In this document: one piece after another, positions 10,932-24,927 of the stretch
Position numbering within the stretch: position 1 is the first letter of the stretch
Layout: each line of letters starts with the position of its first letter
NCBI GenBank assembly: GCA_916613615.1
Contig: OU744721.1
Span: forward strand, 80,853,060 to 80,917,059
Direction: 5' to 3'
DNA length: 64,000 nucleotides
Source: Steromphala cineraria
Taxonomy: Eukaryota; Mollusca; Gastropoda; Trochida; Trochidae
Translations under genes and position numbers: made by a program
The notes under the pieces: model-generated
Told to the model about the DNA's origin: nothing
The model's database searches: none
The model's input: the letters and a program-made list of their open reading frames with translations, nothing else

Positions 10932-12830
10932 GTAATCATACTCAAAAAATAGTTATATGTAAAGGTTAATCACATCGGAATAAATATCAACATCTAAGCT
11001 ATCTGATGCTTTGATGGTGGATTGACATTTTGAGGTATTCCTGTTTTGTGATATAATTGTTTTATCCTTAAAAAAATCAATCTTATGAATCTAGGTGATG
11101 TAATTACATAATTGATTTCTTAGAAGATAACGCTATCCTTACGAAAATAAACAACCAATTTTGCCAACTTGATTTTATTAGTAATGTTTGAGGTAAATTC
11201 ATAATTTCATGATTTTTATTTAATGGATTGTGATATATTGTGGGAAATATTTTTTAACATTTCTTGGACATGTTATCTTTAGATTAAGGAACTTATATTA
11301 AAAGGGACACTGATGTAGCCGCATTTGTTTAACGTAATAAATATGAATTGTTTAATGTAGTATTTCGTGATGTTTAGGAAAATTACATTTTTAAAGTATG
11401 AAATCTTGTGCCATTTACACATGGTACACGTGATAACTGATGTACTATATAATGTTTCGGTTTGTAATATCATTCAGTACTGGATTTTATCAAGTCAAAC
11501 CATGGCAATGCCCCCGGCGTTGTAAGATATTTCGTAATAATTATCAATTAGAGATTTGAAAGCCCTCAACGTGCTATGGTTACCTTAGGAAAATAGTAAT
11601 GGTCAATTTCACAATAAGAAAATGCTTTATTTCCCAATGCATTGACAAAATTTGAAGACCATGAGTTTAGGACACATCGCGTAATCAGTAAAAACAGTAA
11701 AACAGTGTTAGAAAAGTACTGTGGTGACGTTGAAAAAACGGTCAACCGGAACGTACGGAGAATCTTGACGTACGGACGTCCAGACGCCGCTGAATACATT
11801 GTTCCCCGTTGCGCGTTACGGCGGATGACAAAAAACGGTTGTTGCGGCAATGTATCACAGCTGCCGAGCGTCATATAGTATAAGTAAAGTTTTGAACCGA
11901 CAGAAAATCAGCTTTAGATTGATAATCAATCCACCTGACATCAGTTTAAACAGAGGGTAGCATCTGCGGCATGTTAATTTATCAAAGCTAAATGCGATGG
12001 ACATCTTTCTTCAGGCTACTGGTTCACACTATCGTCCAAGACGCTAGGGAGTAGGGGGAGGGGATGTTCCTTATTGGGATAATTGGCCACCTGCCTAGAC
12101 ACACGTGTTTACTTGCTTCGTTTGAATTAGGTTGTCTATCGCATTTCAAGTTGTACAAATATTTAAAGACCTTCATCAGGGTATCTGTTAGTATATCGGA
12201 TCCTTGAGACTAACGGTCAGGTCATAAGTTCATCAGTGACCGGTATTAGATGCTATATTACTACCGACAAGACAATTTCATCCGCCTTTCTGACTAAATT
12301 GTAGACACATTCTGTTGAATGTTTTCATGTATTTGATGGTTGATCATCTTTTTTTCTTATGTTAGCCTTAGTAAGTTAAACGTTATGGATATTCAAAACT
12401 TTACATGAGCATATGTTTTATTTACATGATCGAAAAAAAAAACACTTGCTCTGTTTATGTGTACTCCACTAATATGGTCAGTAAGTGATACAATTGCATG
12501 TAAATCGTAAGACTTTCAACAATGCAAAGGTATAAAAGGTCTCATAAAATGATTTTAGATAACAACTGCTTTTTATATCAGATATACTGTATATGATTTG
12601 GAATTTATTCAGTTCGTGTTATGCTAATGTAAATTTTGTTCGTAATGATCAACACGACCCTGTCAAATAAGCGAATCACCAGTGTTCATATGGATAATTT
12701 ACTTTATTTTTTCATAAATAGGTCGATTGAGTATGTTAAAGTTTTGCACCGCTTCGGAACATTACCAATAAGTGGACATTACAAATGAACACAATACATT
12801 TAGACCCATTTAACCTTTCAACTCAGTTAA
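8719..12830. other. Unassigned intergenic DNA with an (AG)n microsatellite
   Basis: No recognisable gene was found. A pure (AG)15 run lies at 10898-10928. A more GC-rich island at about 11690-11880 (repeated ACGTACGGA) gives overlapping open frames on both strands without known motifs. It might be a fragment of an unrecognised element. Confidence 0.45.
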
Positions 12831-12964
12831 GGACAATATTTATGGATGACAACTTCTTTATTCATAGAGTACGACGTTTCGATACAGTTTATTGTATCGT
12901 CAAGAATCTGTATCGAAACGTAGAAATCTATGAATAAAGAAGATGTCATCGATGAATATTGTCC
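12831..12964. mobile_element. Foldback/MITE with 57-bp arms
   Basis: The arms 12831-12887 and 12908-12964 both start or end with GGACAATATT and carry CTTCTTTATTCATAGA and ACGTTTCGATACAG. About seven positions differ. The 20-bp centre contains TTTATTGTATCGTCAAGAAT. It is non-coding, and no clear target duplication was seen. The structure is that of a palindromic non-autonomous DNA element. Confidence 0.75.
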
Positions 12965-13935
12965 TTTTTTTACTTTCAACTTCTAAAATACTACACATTA
13001 ATGTCTTTCAACTCAGGTTCATATGTGATACATGTACCTGTAGACATTTCTGTACCAAATCGTTTGCATTTCAACGTGAATGTTTAACAATATTTCACTT
13101 CTTCACTTAAAAACAATCTACTATTAATGTCAATAATTAGGGTTCGATTATATCGATGTAACCAGTTTTCTCTTGGTAAAATGTTCTTTGTGTACTGGAC
13201 AGATATTTATTTGAGTAAAACTATGTAGTATAAAACGACAATTACAACATTAACTGCATTAACATATTTAGAGAAATGTCAGCCAAAGATAAGGAAACAA
13301 GAGAAAGGACGCGAGAAATACATTACAAATGTACACAATAAGTACTCCTTGTTTATTGCCATTACATACGTTCAACCAACAAGACATGAAAACACATGAC
13401 ACTTAACTCATGATATGTCAATACTGCAAATGAAATATGAACTTCAAGTCATCAAACAAAGAAGGTTAGTTTGAGTCGTTCGCTACTTGAGGTATGTTAT
13501 TGCGATTTAGTAAATCGAGATGTGGACTTTCGCAAATGATGAAATATAAAACTAATTCTCGTCAAGAAAAATTGCTGAAGAAACTTATCCTTTTCAATGT
13601 CTTTCGTCATTGTGGCTCTGTTTCATATTTCACTTAATTGTTTCAGATATTAGAACAAAACGGGATGAAGTACATTATAAAAACTCTCATGGAGATTATG
13701 TTAGGGAAAGTCACCTGATTGCGACCAACAAGCCGAAAATGTTGTGTTCATTGGACTTTAAAAGAAAACAAGATGCTGATGTTTTCAAAAAGAAAATGCA
13801 TAGAAAAGTCGAAACCTGTCATTTAGACCATTCAAATCGACTGGTCCCTGCTTCTTCCAAATAAGAAGCTTTGTGTGAAAATGAACCAAATCTAGAAAAC
13901 AGTTCGTAACATATCACCCTTTTAACCTTCATATG
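12965..13935. other. Unassigned intergenic DNA
   Basis: The 84-codon frame at 13610-13864 is lysine/histidine-rich and has no recognised motif. Nothing else was identified. Confidence 0.4.
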
Positions 13936-14420
13936 CATGTTGTCTTCGCTGTGACCTTGAAATTAATGTGATGGTCACAAAAATCAAATAGGCCACTGTG
14001 TGTTCCTAAAAGAATTATCAAAATAATCTAGTAAATGGCTCTTGAGATATAAGTTCTGTTTTGACTTTTAGAGTAATGTGGATTTCGACATGGCCCAGCA
14101 TCTTCCCAATCAGAAGTAATGAGTAGGTTAGGAAGAAGGTCTTAAAATATTTCTTCAGATATCCCGCGGACAAGTCTGAAATGCAGGTTTCAAAGTTGAC
14201 ATTTTTAAACCATCGCAGTGATCGTGATAATAATATCGACTCAATCTAGTACTGGGCCGGGCGTCTTCAACATAATGAATTGTCTTCCAGGTAAGATGTT
14301 ATATGTAAGCTAGAAGAAAATTCAGTGAATGCCTCTTGCGATATCCCGCTGATACGAATAAAATGTCAAAGTCTCTTTGTGACCTTTAAAGAACGTCAAG
14401 GTAATACACTTGTAAAGGGA
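13936..14420 (+). repeat. Diverged interspersed/tandem repeat with GATATCCCGC landmark
   Basis: Related segments recur. They carry 'TCTTGAGATAT' near 14040, 'TTCAGATATCCCGCGGACAAG' near 14154 and 'CTTGCGATATCCCGCTGATAC' near 14332. They alternate with GTGACCTT / TTTGACTTTT pieces and ATCTTCC landmarks. The pattern resembles a repeat I associate with molluscan intergenic DNA ('gacctt...gtcaaggtca'). Copies are too diverged to fix the unit length. Confidence 0.5.
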
Positions 14421-15119
14421 CCTTACTCTAATGGTGATGGAGTACTTGAAAAACAAAACAAAATCCAGTCAACGGTTTTTGAGTTATTCTATTTCGTACG
14501 CACGAACGCTGCTGAACACTCGGCTTGGGATAATAAGATAACTGCTTTTTAAAGTGTCATTTAAGTGTACATGTGCAACCACTTTCAAACAATAAACTTC
14601 CTTGAGATACATCGAACGCGATTTGTATGATAGATTTTGTCCTGAGTTTGATTTAAGCGAAAACCTAAGGACTTGACAACGTAACTTCTTATCGTGGATA
14701 ATAGTTCACCTTTTAAGAATTGAAGTTACTTGACTTACTTCGTGCAAATCATTGAAGGTCAGCAATACATCATATCATCAAAGACAGAGCAATTACAGGC
14801 CATCTGCTGAAAAACACGTGTATTCTGGTAGAGGTCATGAGTCTGTTTATCTTATTCCAAACTGTTTAAATAGTGAAACCGGAATATAGAGAAAATAAAC
14901 AAGGAAATTCATACAACCACCAATGAGTGAAATGCGTGTTATGCTTTTGTGACAGAAGAAATGCTTTGGCTTGTATGGGACCTGACAGTGAGGAATCATA
15001 AGTTTTGTCTACATATTTCGGCATAAAAACCACTGAAGCCGAGTTGTCAAGCATATTCAAGTTTATGAAAAGAACTCAATAAGCCATGACGGAAAACACA
15101 GGTCTGATGAGACTAGATC
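14421..15119. other. Unassigned DNA flanking a mariner remnant
   Basis: No domain was recognised. The - strand side adjoining 15120 may be the degraded 3' part of the mariner element. Confidence 0.35.
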
Positions 15120-15533
15120 TTGAAATGTTGCAGATTAAACCTAAATCCACATTCCTGTACCACATCAATTCAACCTGGAGGATGTGCTCAGAAGCATTGT
15201 CCTGAAGCAGCCACACGCCTTTACGCTCTTTACCTGTTGGTTTCTCTTGATCTTTTCGCGTGATATACCCTTTTAAATTTAGTCTTCAAATAGCCAATCA
15301 CCATCACACCGTGTGAGTCCCAGATTAGGGATGTGCTTACATAACAAGAAGAGGTACATGTTTTGAATGGGTGACGTAAATGGTCTCAAGTTCATGCTTT
15401 TGCGTTTTGTTTCTGAAACATGTCGAACCCCGGTTTCATCCAGAGCAAGCACATGGCCTATCATTACTAAAGATTCGTCAAGCAGTTGTTGACTTGCCAT
15501 GACCGGTCCTCGCTTTAAGTGTTTAGATAACAT
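15120..15533 (-). pseudogene. mariner-family transposase remnant
   Basis: Read on the minus strand, three frames give consecutive pieces of a mariner DD(34)D transposase. These are ALDETGVRHVSETKRKSMN with TSP (first catalytic D region), then SHGVMVIGYLKT (second region, after a frameshift). Next comes KGVWLLQDNASEH (third catalytic region), in yet another frame. Stops and shifts between the pieces make it non-functional. N- and C-terminal parts are missing or unrecognisable. The usual mariner transposase is about 345 residues; only a central third is seen. TIRs were not located. Confidence 0.75.
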
Positions 15534-15566
15534 TCTTGAGACATAACGTGATGAATCCTTATTTTA

Positions 15567-15821
15567 GTGTTAATGCATGGTGTAATTCTTATTTGTAAAA
15601 AATATAATCTTAATTCAATTGAAGATGAAATACATGTTTTACTTTACTGTAAAGCTTATACAGATATAAGGAATATATTTATTGATAGATATTTAAAAAA
15701 ACCATTGTCACAATATGCTTTTGCAAATCTTATGTCCTCAACAAATATAGAAATTATCAAAAATGTATGTCTATTTTTACATCAAGTAAGGAAACTTAGA
15801 AATTCAAATGTGTTTATGTAA
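15567..15821 (+). pseudogene. LINE reverse-transcriptase C-terminal fragment
   Basis: The frame contains SIEDEIHVLLYCKAYTDIR, the 'IEDExHxLxxCxxY' zinc-binding motif found at the C-terminus of many non-LTR retrotransposon polyproteins. It continues about 55 residues to TAA. Everything upstream of the motif is missing, so it is 5'-truncated. It abuts the minus-strand mariner remnant. Confidence 0.65.
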
Positions 15822-16699
15822 GCTCATGCAAATAATTTTCCTCTAAAGGGACATCAGTCGGACGACAAGAACTGGCTCGACACCGTTGCAAACTACACAT
15901 CTATTAAAGTAAATATAACACATCGCTGTTTACGTAGGTCTATGGTTGAACGAATTCCAAATATGCATATGCGTGTAACATATCTGTATATGAAATTCCT
16001 ATCGACTGTTTATGGTTCACCTAATCCAAACTCTTCAATCAGTTCAACTAGGTAGACAAAGTATAAACATGCTACATAGGACATCGTAAGTGTATGCATC
16101 TCGTGAAATTTATATTCCATTTGAACGTTCATGTTGGATATACAATACACTTGTGCATCTTTCAAGTCTCCACTATTAATGCATCGAGTAAGAAATGTAA
16201 TTATGTGATTATATGGTACATATACATAGTTCGTATTAAGGCGCATGAATGTGGCATAATGATACGTTTAATCTTTTGCATAACAAATTGATTCCCCAAG
16301 TGTGTTCAAAGGATCTTAGCCCTTGATGTATGTGCACTGACCAAAGCCTGATAGTCCAACCCTTTGAACCTGTGATTATCCCCATCAGATCTGATTGGTG
16401 TGTGCTCTGTTGCACAATCACTTCTCCTTCACAACGTTTATACGTACTTCCTCAATCCCATGGAAATGAAGAGATGTTATTTCAACAGAATTATGTATCG
16501 ACAGATACAAAAGGCACAGATGTATCATTACAGGTTAATACGTTTTGATGAATTTCACGGATGGGGGTGTTGATTCAAGAGATGAAGATATGTTTCCGAA
16601 AATTATTCTATAATGAAAAATATTAGTTCTTGAAGGGTATTTCAAAATACACAAAGATAATTGATAAAATGTCACATATTGGTTAAATTTTATTTTGTT
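15822..16699. other. Unassigned DNA
   Basis: There are overlapping short open frames on both strands with no motif. Nothing recognised. Confidence 0.4.
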
Positions 16700-17850
16700 T
16701 TGTTTTAACTAAATTGTATTTGATGATAATCAATATCAGATTTAGCACATTTGATTCTGCTTTCTGTGTAGCCAAAGTTCATAGTTTGTTTTGTTAGATT
16801 TAATTGACATTGTGTTTTAAATTCAATCCAATCTGTCATTTTTAACAGAATACGTTTGATAATTCGTGGAGCTGTGGTGCTGCGCTTTCCCCACATAAAT
16901 ACCATGTATCATCATCTTTGTAGCCCATAGTTGTCAATAAAGTAACTGCAGGTAGAATCATTTGCATCATACGATATTGAAACCATAAAAAGCTACTTGC
17001 CGCATGGCATTTGTGGGGGGATTAGTGTGTTCTTTTATATTTATCCTCTGAAAAATTACAATCTAACTCTGCTTCCCATTTTATGTCATAATGTTTTCGT
17101 CTCACTTATGTTGGCAAAATTAAGTATCTCATAAAATTCCCTACATCCAGTTTTATTACATGTTTTATTTTCAAGAAAATATGGTAATATGGGATTTGGT
17201 TGCTTACAGCGATTTACAATATGTGGAGTTTTTATGCAATCTTTTACTGCCGCAATTATTCCTGCGTATTCAAGAAAACTTTTCTTTACATTAAATGATA
17301 TTGTAAGAGTTTGTATATCAAGTAACATCCCTGCAAATCAATAATGTCATTTACATATTTTAAATTTGTACTACCACGTTCTAGTCTTTTGATATGAAGT
17401 GGTTTTCAGTTTATAGTTCTGTTGGCGTTATGCCGCGATGGTTGTGTTAGTATGTTATTTTAATTATTTATGTAACTTTTAATAACTTCCTAAAAGCCTT
17501 TAATACAACTTCCCAACCATTGTTCATTGATATATTGATATATTGAACAAGTTTGTTTTGCGATCATTCGTTGAATTATGAAAACGTCTAACCCATAACA
17601 GTTTCTGTGACATGGTGATGCTTTTATACTTTCATTTTTCAATGTGTAAATTAGGACACTGCGCTTTATCTTATCGGGTTTATTACTCCATATAAATCTG
17701 TAGCATAATCTTTTTAATTCATTCATCGTTTCTTCGCTAGCGCTTTATAGTAATAAAAATATATGGTTTGGTTTTTAGACTCTTGTGTTTCTGCCTAAAG
17801 GCGTTATGTCAGGCGCAAGCAAAGTTTTAATTCTTATCTTTTTAAGTCTA
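16700..17850 (-). pseudogene. L1/Tx1-like LINE ORF2 C-terminal remnant
   Basis: On the minus strand the pieces appear in the correct order for an L1-type ORF2 C-terminus. First is a degraded 'IKTLLAPDITPLGRNT' around 17.8 kb. Then MNELKRLCYRFIWSNKPDKIKRS (17640-17726), and a 'NPILPYF' / 'GCREFYEIL' block (17120-17250). Next is 'VAFYGFQYRMMQMILPAVT' (RVT zinc-knuckle entry, usually WFQYRILH.ILPTN) near 16.95 kb, with 'GYKDDDTWYLCGES' after it. Last is a final helical piece with LKMTDWIEF and NFGY (16705-16850). At least five frameshifts or stops separate them. The 5' two thirds of the element are absent, as expected of a truncated insertion. Confidence 0.75.
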
Positions 17851-20800
17851 TCTTTGTAGTTTCTTTCAACTATTTCTGCCAAAGCTCTGAGTGAATGTCG
17901 TTCCCAGGATTTTGACTGAAGTTTGTGAACAATCTAAGTTGTTACAAAAAATGCGTTTTTCATATCATTAAGTACCTATCCACATCAATTGTGTTCTTGT
18001 GGGTGTCTATTTTAAGATCTTAAAAGTCTTCATAAATTGCTTTAAGCTTGTTCCAGTATGGACAAATTAAAGATTTCAAATTAGATTGTCAATTAAAACT
18101 GAGGGTATCGATTATGCATTGTGAATGGGAGAGTGATCTTCTTGTCTAACGCGAGGTTTGTGCACCATTGTATAAGGTTCACTTAGTTTTACATGGGGGC
18201 AGCATAAAAATATAATTATTCGAGTTGAATAAATCGATTGATTGGAAAACATTGCCTTACAATTGATAAATTTGGTTTTCCTTTTGACCACGATTGTTTT
18301 TTAAAGATATCCGATCGATAAATGTAGATCAAAAACAAAATAGGTCCACCTTGTTTCGAAAGTTCTGTTGTGGTTTAACATGTTTCGTATTTTCTTATAT
18401 TGTGCAAAAAATCCATTATTGTAGTTATTGTTGCTGTAACCAAACATTCCAAATTGTCATTGACAGCAACTATAGCAGACGCAACGAAAAAACACCGTTT
18501 GTAATTTACAATACAAACCAGGAAGTAAAGCAGTCGAACACAATGTTACTTTATACGTGTACCTTTTGTGTTCAATGTTTATTAATTTTACTAATATTAC
18601 CAGTTATAGACAATATCCTGATTTCTTGATATTTTCAGTCTCTAGTTGTTTATGTACCTTTTGTCACGTATATACTTTAGTGAACATAATATGTTGAGAC
18701 TTGGAAATAACGTTTCCAAAGAAAGCTTTCTGTGATATAAACTGTTGTCCAAATGACAGTTTACAATTTCTTCAGACAACCAAACAATAACAAATAAAGG
18801 AATAACCACTTTTGCACACAGTTGAACTTACGTGAGTATGCGGTCAACATTTTGGCTTTCCAAATATGTTTTACGCAATGATTTCATTAGTGTAATACAA
18901 TGTGTTACTTTACTAGCCGGTATGAATAATTCTCACTTCCAAATCCACCATTTTCATCAGATTCAAGCTCCACATGACACCCCCTGTTGGCGGTTTCAGC
19001 CTTCACATAAAATGTGCCTCTAAAGTTGTACTTAATGGCAGAAAAGGAAACAGTCTAACACGTCAAAATAAACTTTGTGCATCGTACAATCGTTGACCAG
19101 CCTTTAGAGCTTAACAATCGTAGTATCTCGAATGAAACAAAGACATATGTCAATGGTGACCATAAATGATAACAGGGCTGTCGATGATATCTGCTTTCAC
19201 ACGGAAAAGCTCCTAGAGTGCACGGGAACTTAAGAAAATGCAGACCTTGATGTGTACCATACGTCACTAAAAACGACTGAGTATAATTTAAGTTTGCAGT
19301 CCACCTCTGCGAGAGTACCGAGTAAAAAACACTTTTGATTAAATATGATAAGAACATGTGTTTACATATTTTAGTAAAGTCACTACTACAATATATAGAG
19401 CATGCTATTGAAGCATCAAGGAACATTCTAAGATCATTTGTATTCACCTGCGACCATGGTGTTATTTTTTTAAAGATCTTAATGTAAGAGTCTCGATATA
19501 TATATCATGTTTGAAATACGAGAACATGTCGAAACAAGATTCTGTCAAATTTTAAAAGAACACCAAAGAAATAAACAAAGAACCATTGGCAAAAGTTTAT
19601 TTTATTTTGTCAATAAAACGTTGACATATATAGCATAAGATAACAACACACACAACTTACGTAATTGTAATATGAAATAGGATTGACACAGAAATGTAAT
19701 TATCATTGTATATCAGGTAAAATTACAGTGAAATAAAGGAAACGTTTCATGACAGTTTAAACAATAGGGGATTGCGATATCAGAAAAAACACTCTTGTTT
19801 TGTTACACAACTTTAAACCAATAGGCATATTTCATCTTTAAAGGCTTACAGTACTTTGTCATCTTCCCTGCTAATAAGCAATGTACTTTATTCCCCAAAA
19901 ACCTTATCTGATTACATAAGTTGATAAAAACTCTTCGTTTGTTTATTTGGTTCGAAACAGGAACGCATTGTCAGGGAGTCATTGTTTCGTGTTGGACATG
20001 CTCAAATTGCTATGACTTTCATCACCGTCACTAGTGCAAGCCTGGGGACAACAGTGCCCAATCACCACCCTTTGTCCAGGAACTATTTGTGGAATAGGTA
20101 AGCCAATGTAATGGCAGAGAGGTTAATACATATATACCTAATGCCCTTTATCACTCAACTCTTCCATACGTGGTTTCAATACAGATCACATTTGCCCTTT
20201 TCTGAGTAATTACAATTCAAGGACAACATGGGTTCGTTGCAAAATAAACTCATGTCCAAAAGAAACGATACCATACAAATCGCAAAATAACTCAATCCAC
20301 TATATATTGATACGACTAAAACGTAGTTTTATCATTTCCTCAGTAGTCAACTAACTTCTATGCACAATTTTGAAACATCATCGTTTCATGTTTGCAAGAA
20401 ACGTGCATTTAAAAACATCATCGATCTTGAATCTCCTTAACTAGGCGAGCTTACGCTTGTTTTAAACCGTTCTAGTGCAATGACGCGTCAACGAATTTAT
20501 GTCAAATAAATGGCATAATATCAACAAGATTGTATTCTTACCTATATTCAATACTTCATCAATTTTAAAGTGAAATGACAAGAGTTCTGTGCATAAAACA
20601 ATTTGAAATTTCGATTTATGCACCTCATGTGCGTTTGAAGTGACACAAAATCAAAAGTGTTTTTTTCCTGCAGTTTGAAAATGTGCACACTTCTTTACAA
20701 GACATATGCCTGTTAGACACACATAAATTCGACTCCGTCAGGTATGAGAATTTAGTTTCGGATGACGTTGAAAACTTGGTATCGTTTCTTTTGGACATGA

Positions 20801-23279
20801 GTTTAGGATACGTTGTTGTGCACTTTCACAGTGTTCTGTATCGAAATATATATTTCATCCAACCTCACAATAAAAATGCATGTTTTACTCATTTTGATTA
20901 TGGTTCAAAGATAGATATCAATAATTCAACAAAATTGAATGAGGAATATTGGAGTAGAGTTTAATCAGAGTAATCGGTTAATGTTCAGGAAAACAGCGTA
21001 TTCTCATATTCTCGTAGTCATTCCCTGTAGACTGATTTGGAGTATTTCCTACTTGTCCTGAACTAAACGTTTGTGGTGTTTATTGTTCATCAGATTTTGA
21101 TATTTTGACCTTTGAATATCTTACTTATTCTCCCTTAAGACTTCTTACTCATACAAACAACATGACATTGTCACGTTAATATATTTTACCTGGCTACGAT
21201 TTGAATCCGTCCGGGTTAGCATGTGTCCTATGCTTAAACGACAAGAGGTTATTTCTAGAAGTAGGAAGTATACAACATCTACATATACATTGCACAACCT
21301 ACCACCTTGACAGATATTTTTTGGATTCCGAGAAGGTATACGTTTGTGGTTCCCCAAACTTTTGTTCATATTGTGGTTCAATGTCAATGGCGAAGCTGGA
21401 ACTAAACAATTATATAATGATGTCTTATTTTTGTAGAAGAAACAGTTTCTTTTGTTTCGTATTTTTGCCGTTTTTGGTTTTTTTTTTTTTTGGTTTTATT
21501 TTATACCAAGAATTATTGTTTGATTAAGCAAACTTTATGTCAGTAAGTTAAGTCCTATAAAACAAAAGGTATTGAGTTTTTGATATTCTATAACTTTCAA
21601 TTGCGCAGGAGATAATTTCGAAGCTAACTTGTTTTTGGTTCTTTATTATCATCGATATCATTTTGAATATCCGTCCACAACCACATAAGAACACAATTAT
21701 CATGGTTACAATTATAAACATTTTTGATAGAAACAGAACTTGTATTTGTTTGCTTTCTTGTATGGAGGTTTGAACGATGTGTGGATTAAATTAAATTCAT
21801 ATTTGTACAACGCTATCAACTTATAACTTTGATTACCTCGTTATTACAAGTTAAGGTATCCATATATTTCTTCTGATTCCAACTTCTAGAATGCCTCGCT
21901 AAAATCATATATGGTAATCGTCTTTTAACATACCATTTAATACAGTGTGTTTATGTAGAAAACATTTTGTAAAGACAACATAGTATAAACTTCAACCTCC
22001 CCTATTAATATGTACATGGAGTTGGTAGACACCTCTCAGCAGAAGAGTTCAACCATCACCCGAGACGAACTGTTTACCGGCACCTGCTGAGTGATACGTC
22101 TTTACCAGCCGGGTTTTAAACAGAATGAATATCATATTTCACATTTCACAAATCATTTAAGCCCGCATAATCTCAAATTTAAGTCTATGACCTCGGTGAG
22201 TCCAACTGTCAGGTCATAAGTTCACCAAACTAGTTGGTTTAAGATTCAATAATGTGAGCAGGAAATATAGAATAACAAAGTTCACAGCTTATAACTTGTA
22301 CTGTTATAGTTAAAGACCGTTTTAATTTGATTGTAACAAATTGTTTCATTTGTCTTTCATTTCATAACCATATCACAAAAATATGCAACAGTCTCTTGTT
22401 TTCAGTTTGCGATCAAAGTTCGGCAGTTTTCCAAATATATGTGTTTTCGTGTACCGACAATGACAGATATCATATTTCAAATTATTTTCCAGTCTGAACA
22501 ATTCAAACATGGAAATGGATGAAAGTTCTACCACACGATGTTCTTCTCAATTACATACTTGAACACAGAATAACTCCGTTTGTTAGCTTGGACGCATTTC
22601 TGTTGCATAATTCGTTGCAAATCTTACGTAATATGCAGCTTACATTGTACCTCAGCCGCCAGTTATCCTTGACACAAAGCGTAAATTTTCCTTCAACGAT
22701 TGATTGCAAGGTCAAATCTTGAAGTCTGCATGGACGGATAGAGTGACCCCCCCCCCCCTCCAAATCATTTGTTTCAAAACGCTATGACTACAACAGAAGA
22801 AAACTATTATCGTAATGATAGAGAACTATTTTATATGATTTGATTCAGACAGATGTAAAACTCCTTACCAAACTTTAAAAATAGAATTAAATGTCAAAAC
22901 AAACAGTACAGATTATTCAAAAGATCTAAATGATTTGATCCTCATTGTAGGAAATTATCGTAGTTCCTAGTAATAGTATTCTGTCATCCGGGAAATATAT
23001 GATTTAACTTCTTTAAATGTAAATAAATGATACAAAGTATATTGATGCGTTTATTTATATTTATTCAGGATATTGTAGATATTTCAAGGAAGATAACTTC
23101 GACAAGACCTGATATTATAGTTAATGTTAAACATACCGTTAATTGCAATCGAAATTACATGATCTGACGCACAGTTATATATCATTTAAATGTACAATGG
23201 TATTATTTGGATCATTTAGTGTTCTAGAGTCAAGATTATTATCATTTGAGTGAATTATACATTTTCGATTCATTAGATT
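17851..23279. other. Unassigned intergenic DNA
   Basis: No convincing gene was seen. Open frames at 18294-18629, 19055-19447, 20683-20964 and 21201-21527 lack recognisable domains and have AT-driven codon use. A C12 run lies at 22747-22758. A 20-base segment around GTCAGGTCATAAGTTCA is shared between about 12.21 kb and about 22.21 kb, hinting at an old repeat. Confidence 0.4.
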
Positions 23280-23520
23280 TGAATGGCCCTGCTGTCCTGT
23301 ATGATGTATCATCGGGCACCGTTCACCCCTTTTGACATCCTTTTATGATGTTTTCGCATATTCGGTTTCTTGTTCAGGACCACAGGTTCTGTAACTGGAA
23401 TTGATTTGACCATTGGTAATATAAATGATAAAACAATGACTTTGATGTCCCCAATAAGGACCACACCCTTTTAAACTTATTCATCTTCCTCTCCAGTCGA
23501 ATAAGCCAAGAAAATTGTTA
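23280..23520 (+). repeat. Single diverged copy of tandem repeat family 2
   Basis: GATGTCCCCAATAAGGACCA followed by CTTATTCATCTTCCTCTCCAG matches the landmark order of the array at 5.1-5.6 kb. This shows that family is interspersed. Confidence 0.55.
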
Positions 23521-24927
23521 TGTGATTGCAAGACTTATTGACATTACTTTGTAAATTGTTCAAATCTCTTATCAATACCTTTGAACTGACAATGAAAGCT
23601 GAAATGTGTGGACGACTTGGCAGTTGGGGCAATTGTTGAACCAAAGAGCTTATGTCGTTTTTATGAATATTTTGTTTACCAAATAGCGAGGAAGCAGGGA
23701 ACACATTGCTTAAAAACACGAATTACAGTCATTAGAAGGGCGCTTAAACATCAACATCCACAACCTCGACATTATCATTTCTCGATTTTCGTTCAAAGTT
23801 TTTACAAAGAAATAATTTGTTAATTTGTCCAATAAACACCTTTGTAATCATTGGCTGTGAAAAATCCACCTGGGCCAGGGGCCATAAAACTCAGGCGGGT
23901 GTGACGTAATAAACAGACTATACAGATTAACGTATCATTATTTCAACTGAAATACTGCCTAAATAATTGTTCAATTACCATTCATGTGGATATAGTTTTA
24001 CACCAAATGCTTAGTAGTGTTACATCGTCGAATAAGTTATCTGAGTGGAAAACATTTTTTGAAAATCGTTTATTACTGGGTTTTTTCCTGTGATATTGTT
24101 ACGATAGATGTATAGATAACAAGGCTGATTCTGTTTATGACGGCACAAAAAGGGGTTGTGACCAGTGACGGACAGTATTGCATTCACTGGTGTGTTGCCA
24201 GATAGGTCTAAGCGGTCCGTCAAAAGTGGCATTCAAAACGGCTTTTATTACAAAAGTGAACATATATAGTTGAGTAGCGACCTTTGACGCACTATACAAA
24301 ATTGCAATCAGACTTTAATATATTTCCCCCCAAAAAAGTGAAATATGTTTGTGGTTATGTGAACTTAAAGCAATAACAGTTTTTGCGTATGCTGGCTATC
24401 ACAAAGAATTGCGCATCATGTTAAAGATGTTTCGGTGACATTGTAACATGGTATTGCTCAACTTTGTAATGTTCAAAAAGACCATGACATGTAGAGGTTA
24501 GAAAATATAAAGGAGAATTTAAGTATTGAATTTGTCGGGACGGCAACTGCAATTTGGCCAGAAATTAAATTGGTTTCAATACATTGACTCGACTACTCGA
24601 GGGGTTAGATTCAACTCGGACCTGACTACTCTAGATTTTATCTTCACCCAAGAAAGCATGAAAGTATTCTTCAGCCAAGATACTATTAACATATTTCGAC
24701 TTATGAATGGTCATATTAAGCACATTTTGACATTGTTGTCTTGAAATGGTAAGGATGATCATCATTCTGTCTTCAAACGTTACAGACAAACAGATTAGAA
24801 TAACTTAGATACTTAACTGAAACTGTTCATTTCGATAAAAAACAACCATAAACGAGTGTTTTACACTGTCATGTAGTGTAGGAAACATATTGCATGAAAC
24901 TAGGTATTACGAAACCCTGAATATCTC
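23521..24927. other. Unassigned intergenic DNA
   Basis: Nothing recognised apart from short chance frames. Confidence 0.4.

Noticed and set aside
11566..11878. Two overlapping frames on opposite strands (78 and 102 codons)
   Set aside because: Neither shows a motif. Their presence on both strands of one GC-richer island suggests a chance effect.
18294..18629. 111-codon + strand frame, cysteine-rich
   Set aside because: Composition follows AT-rich DNA, with no signal peptide or spaced cysteine pattern of a known family.
19940..20096. Possible exon ending in AATAG|GTAAG with an open frame of about 50 codons
   Set aside because: No acceptor with a matching frame, no known motif, and no neighbouring exon was found.
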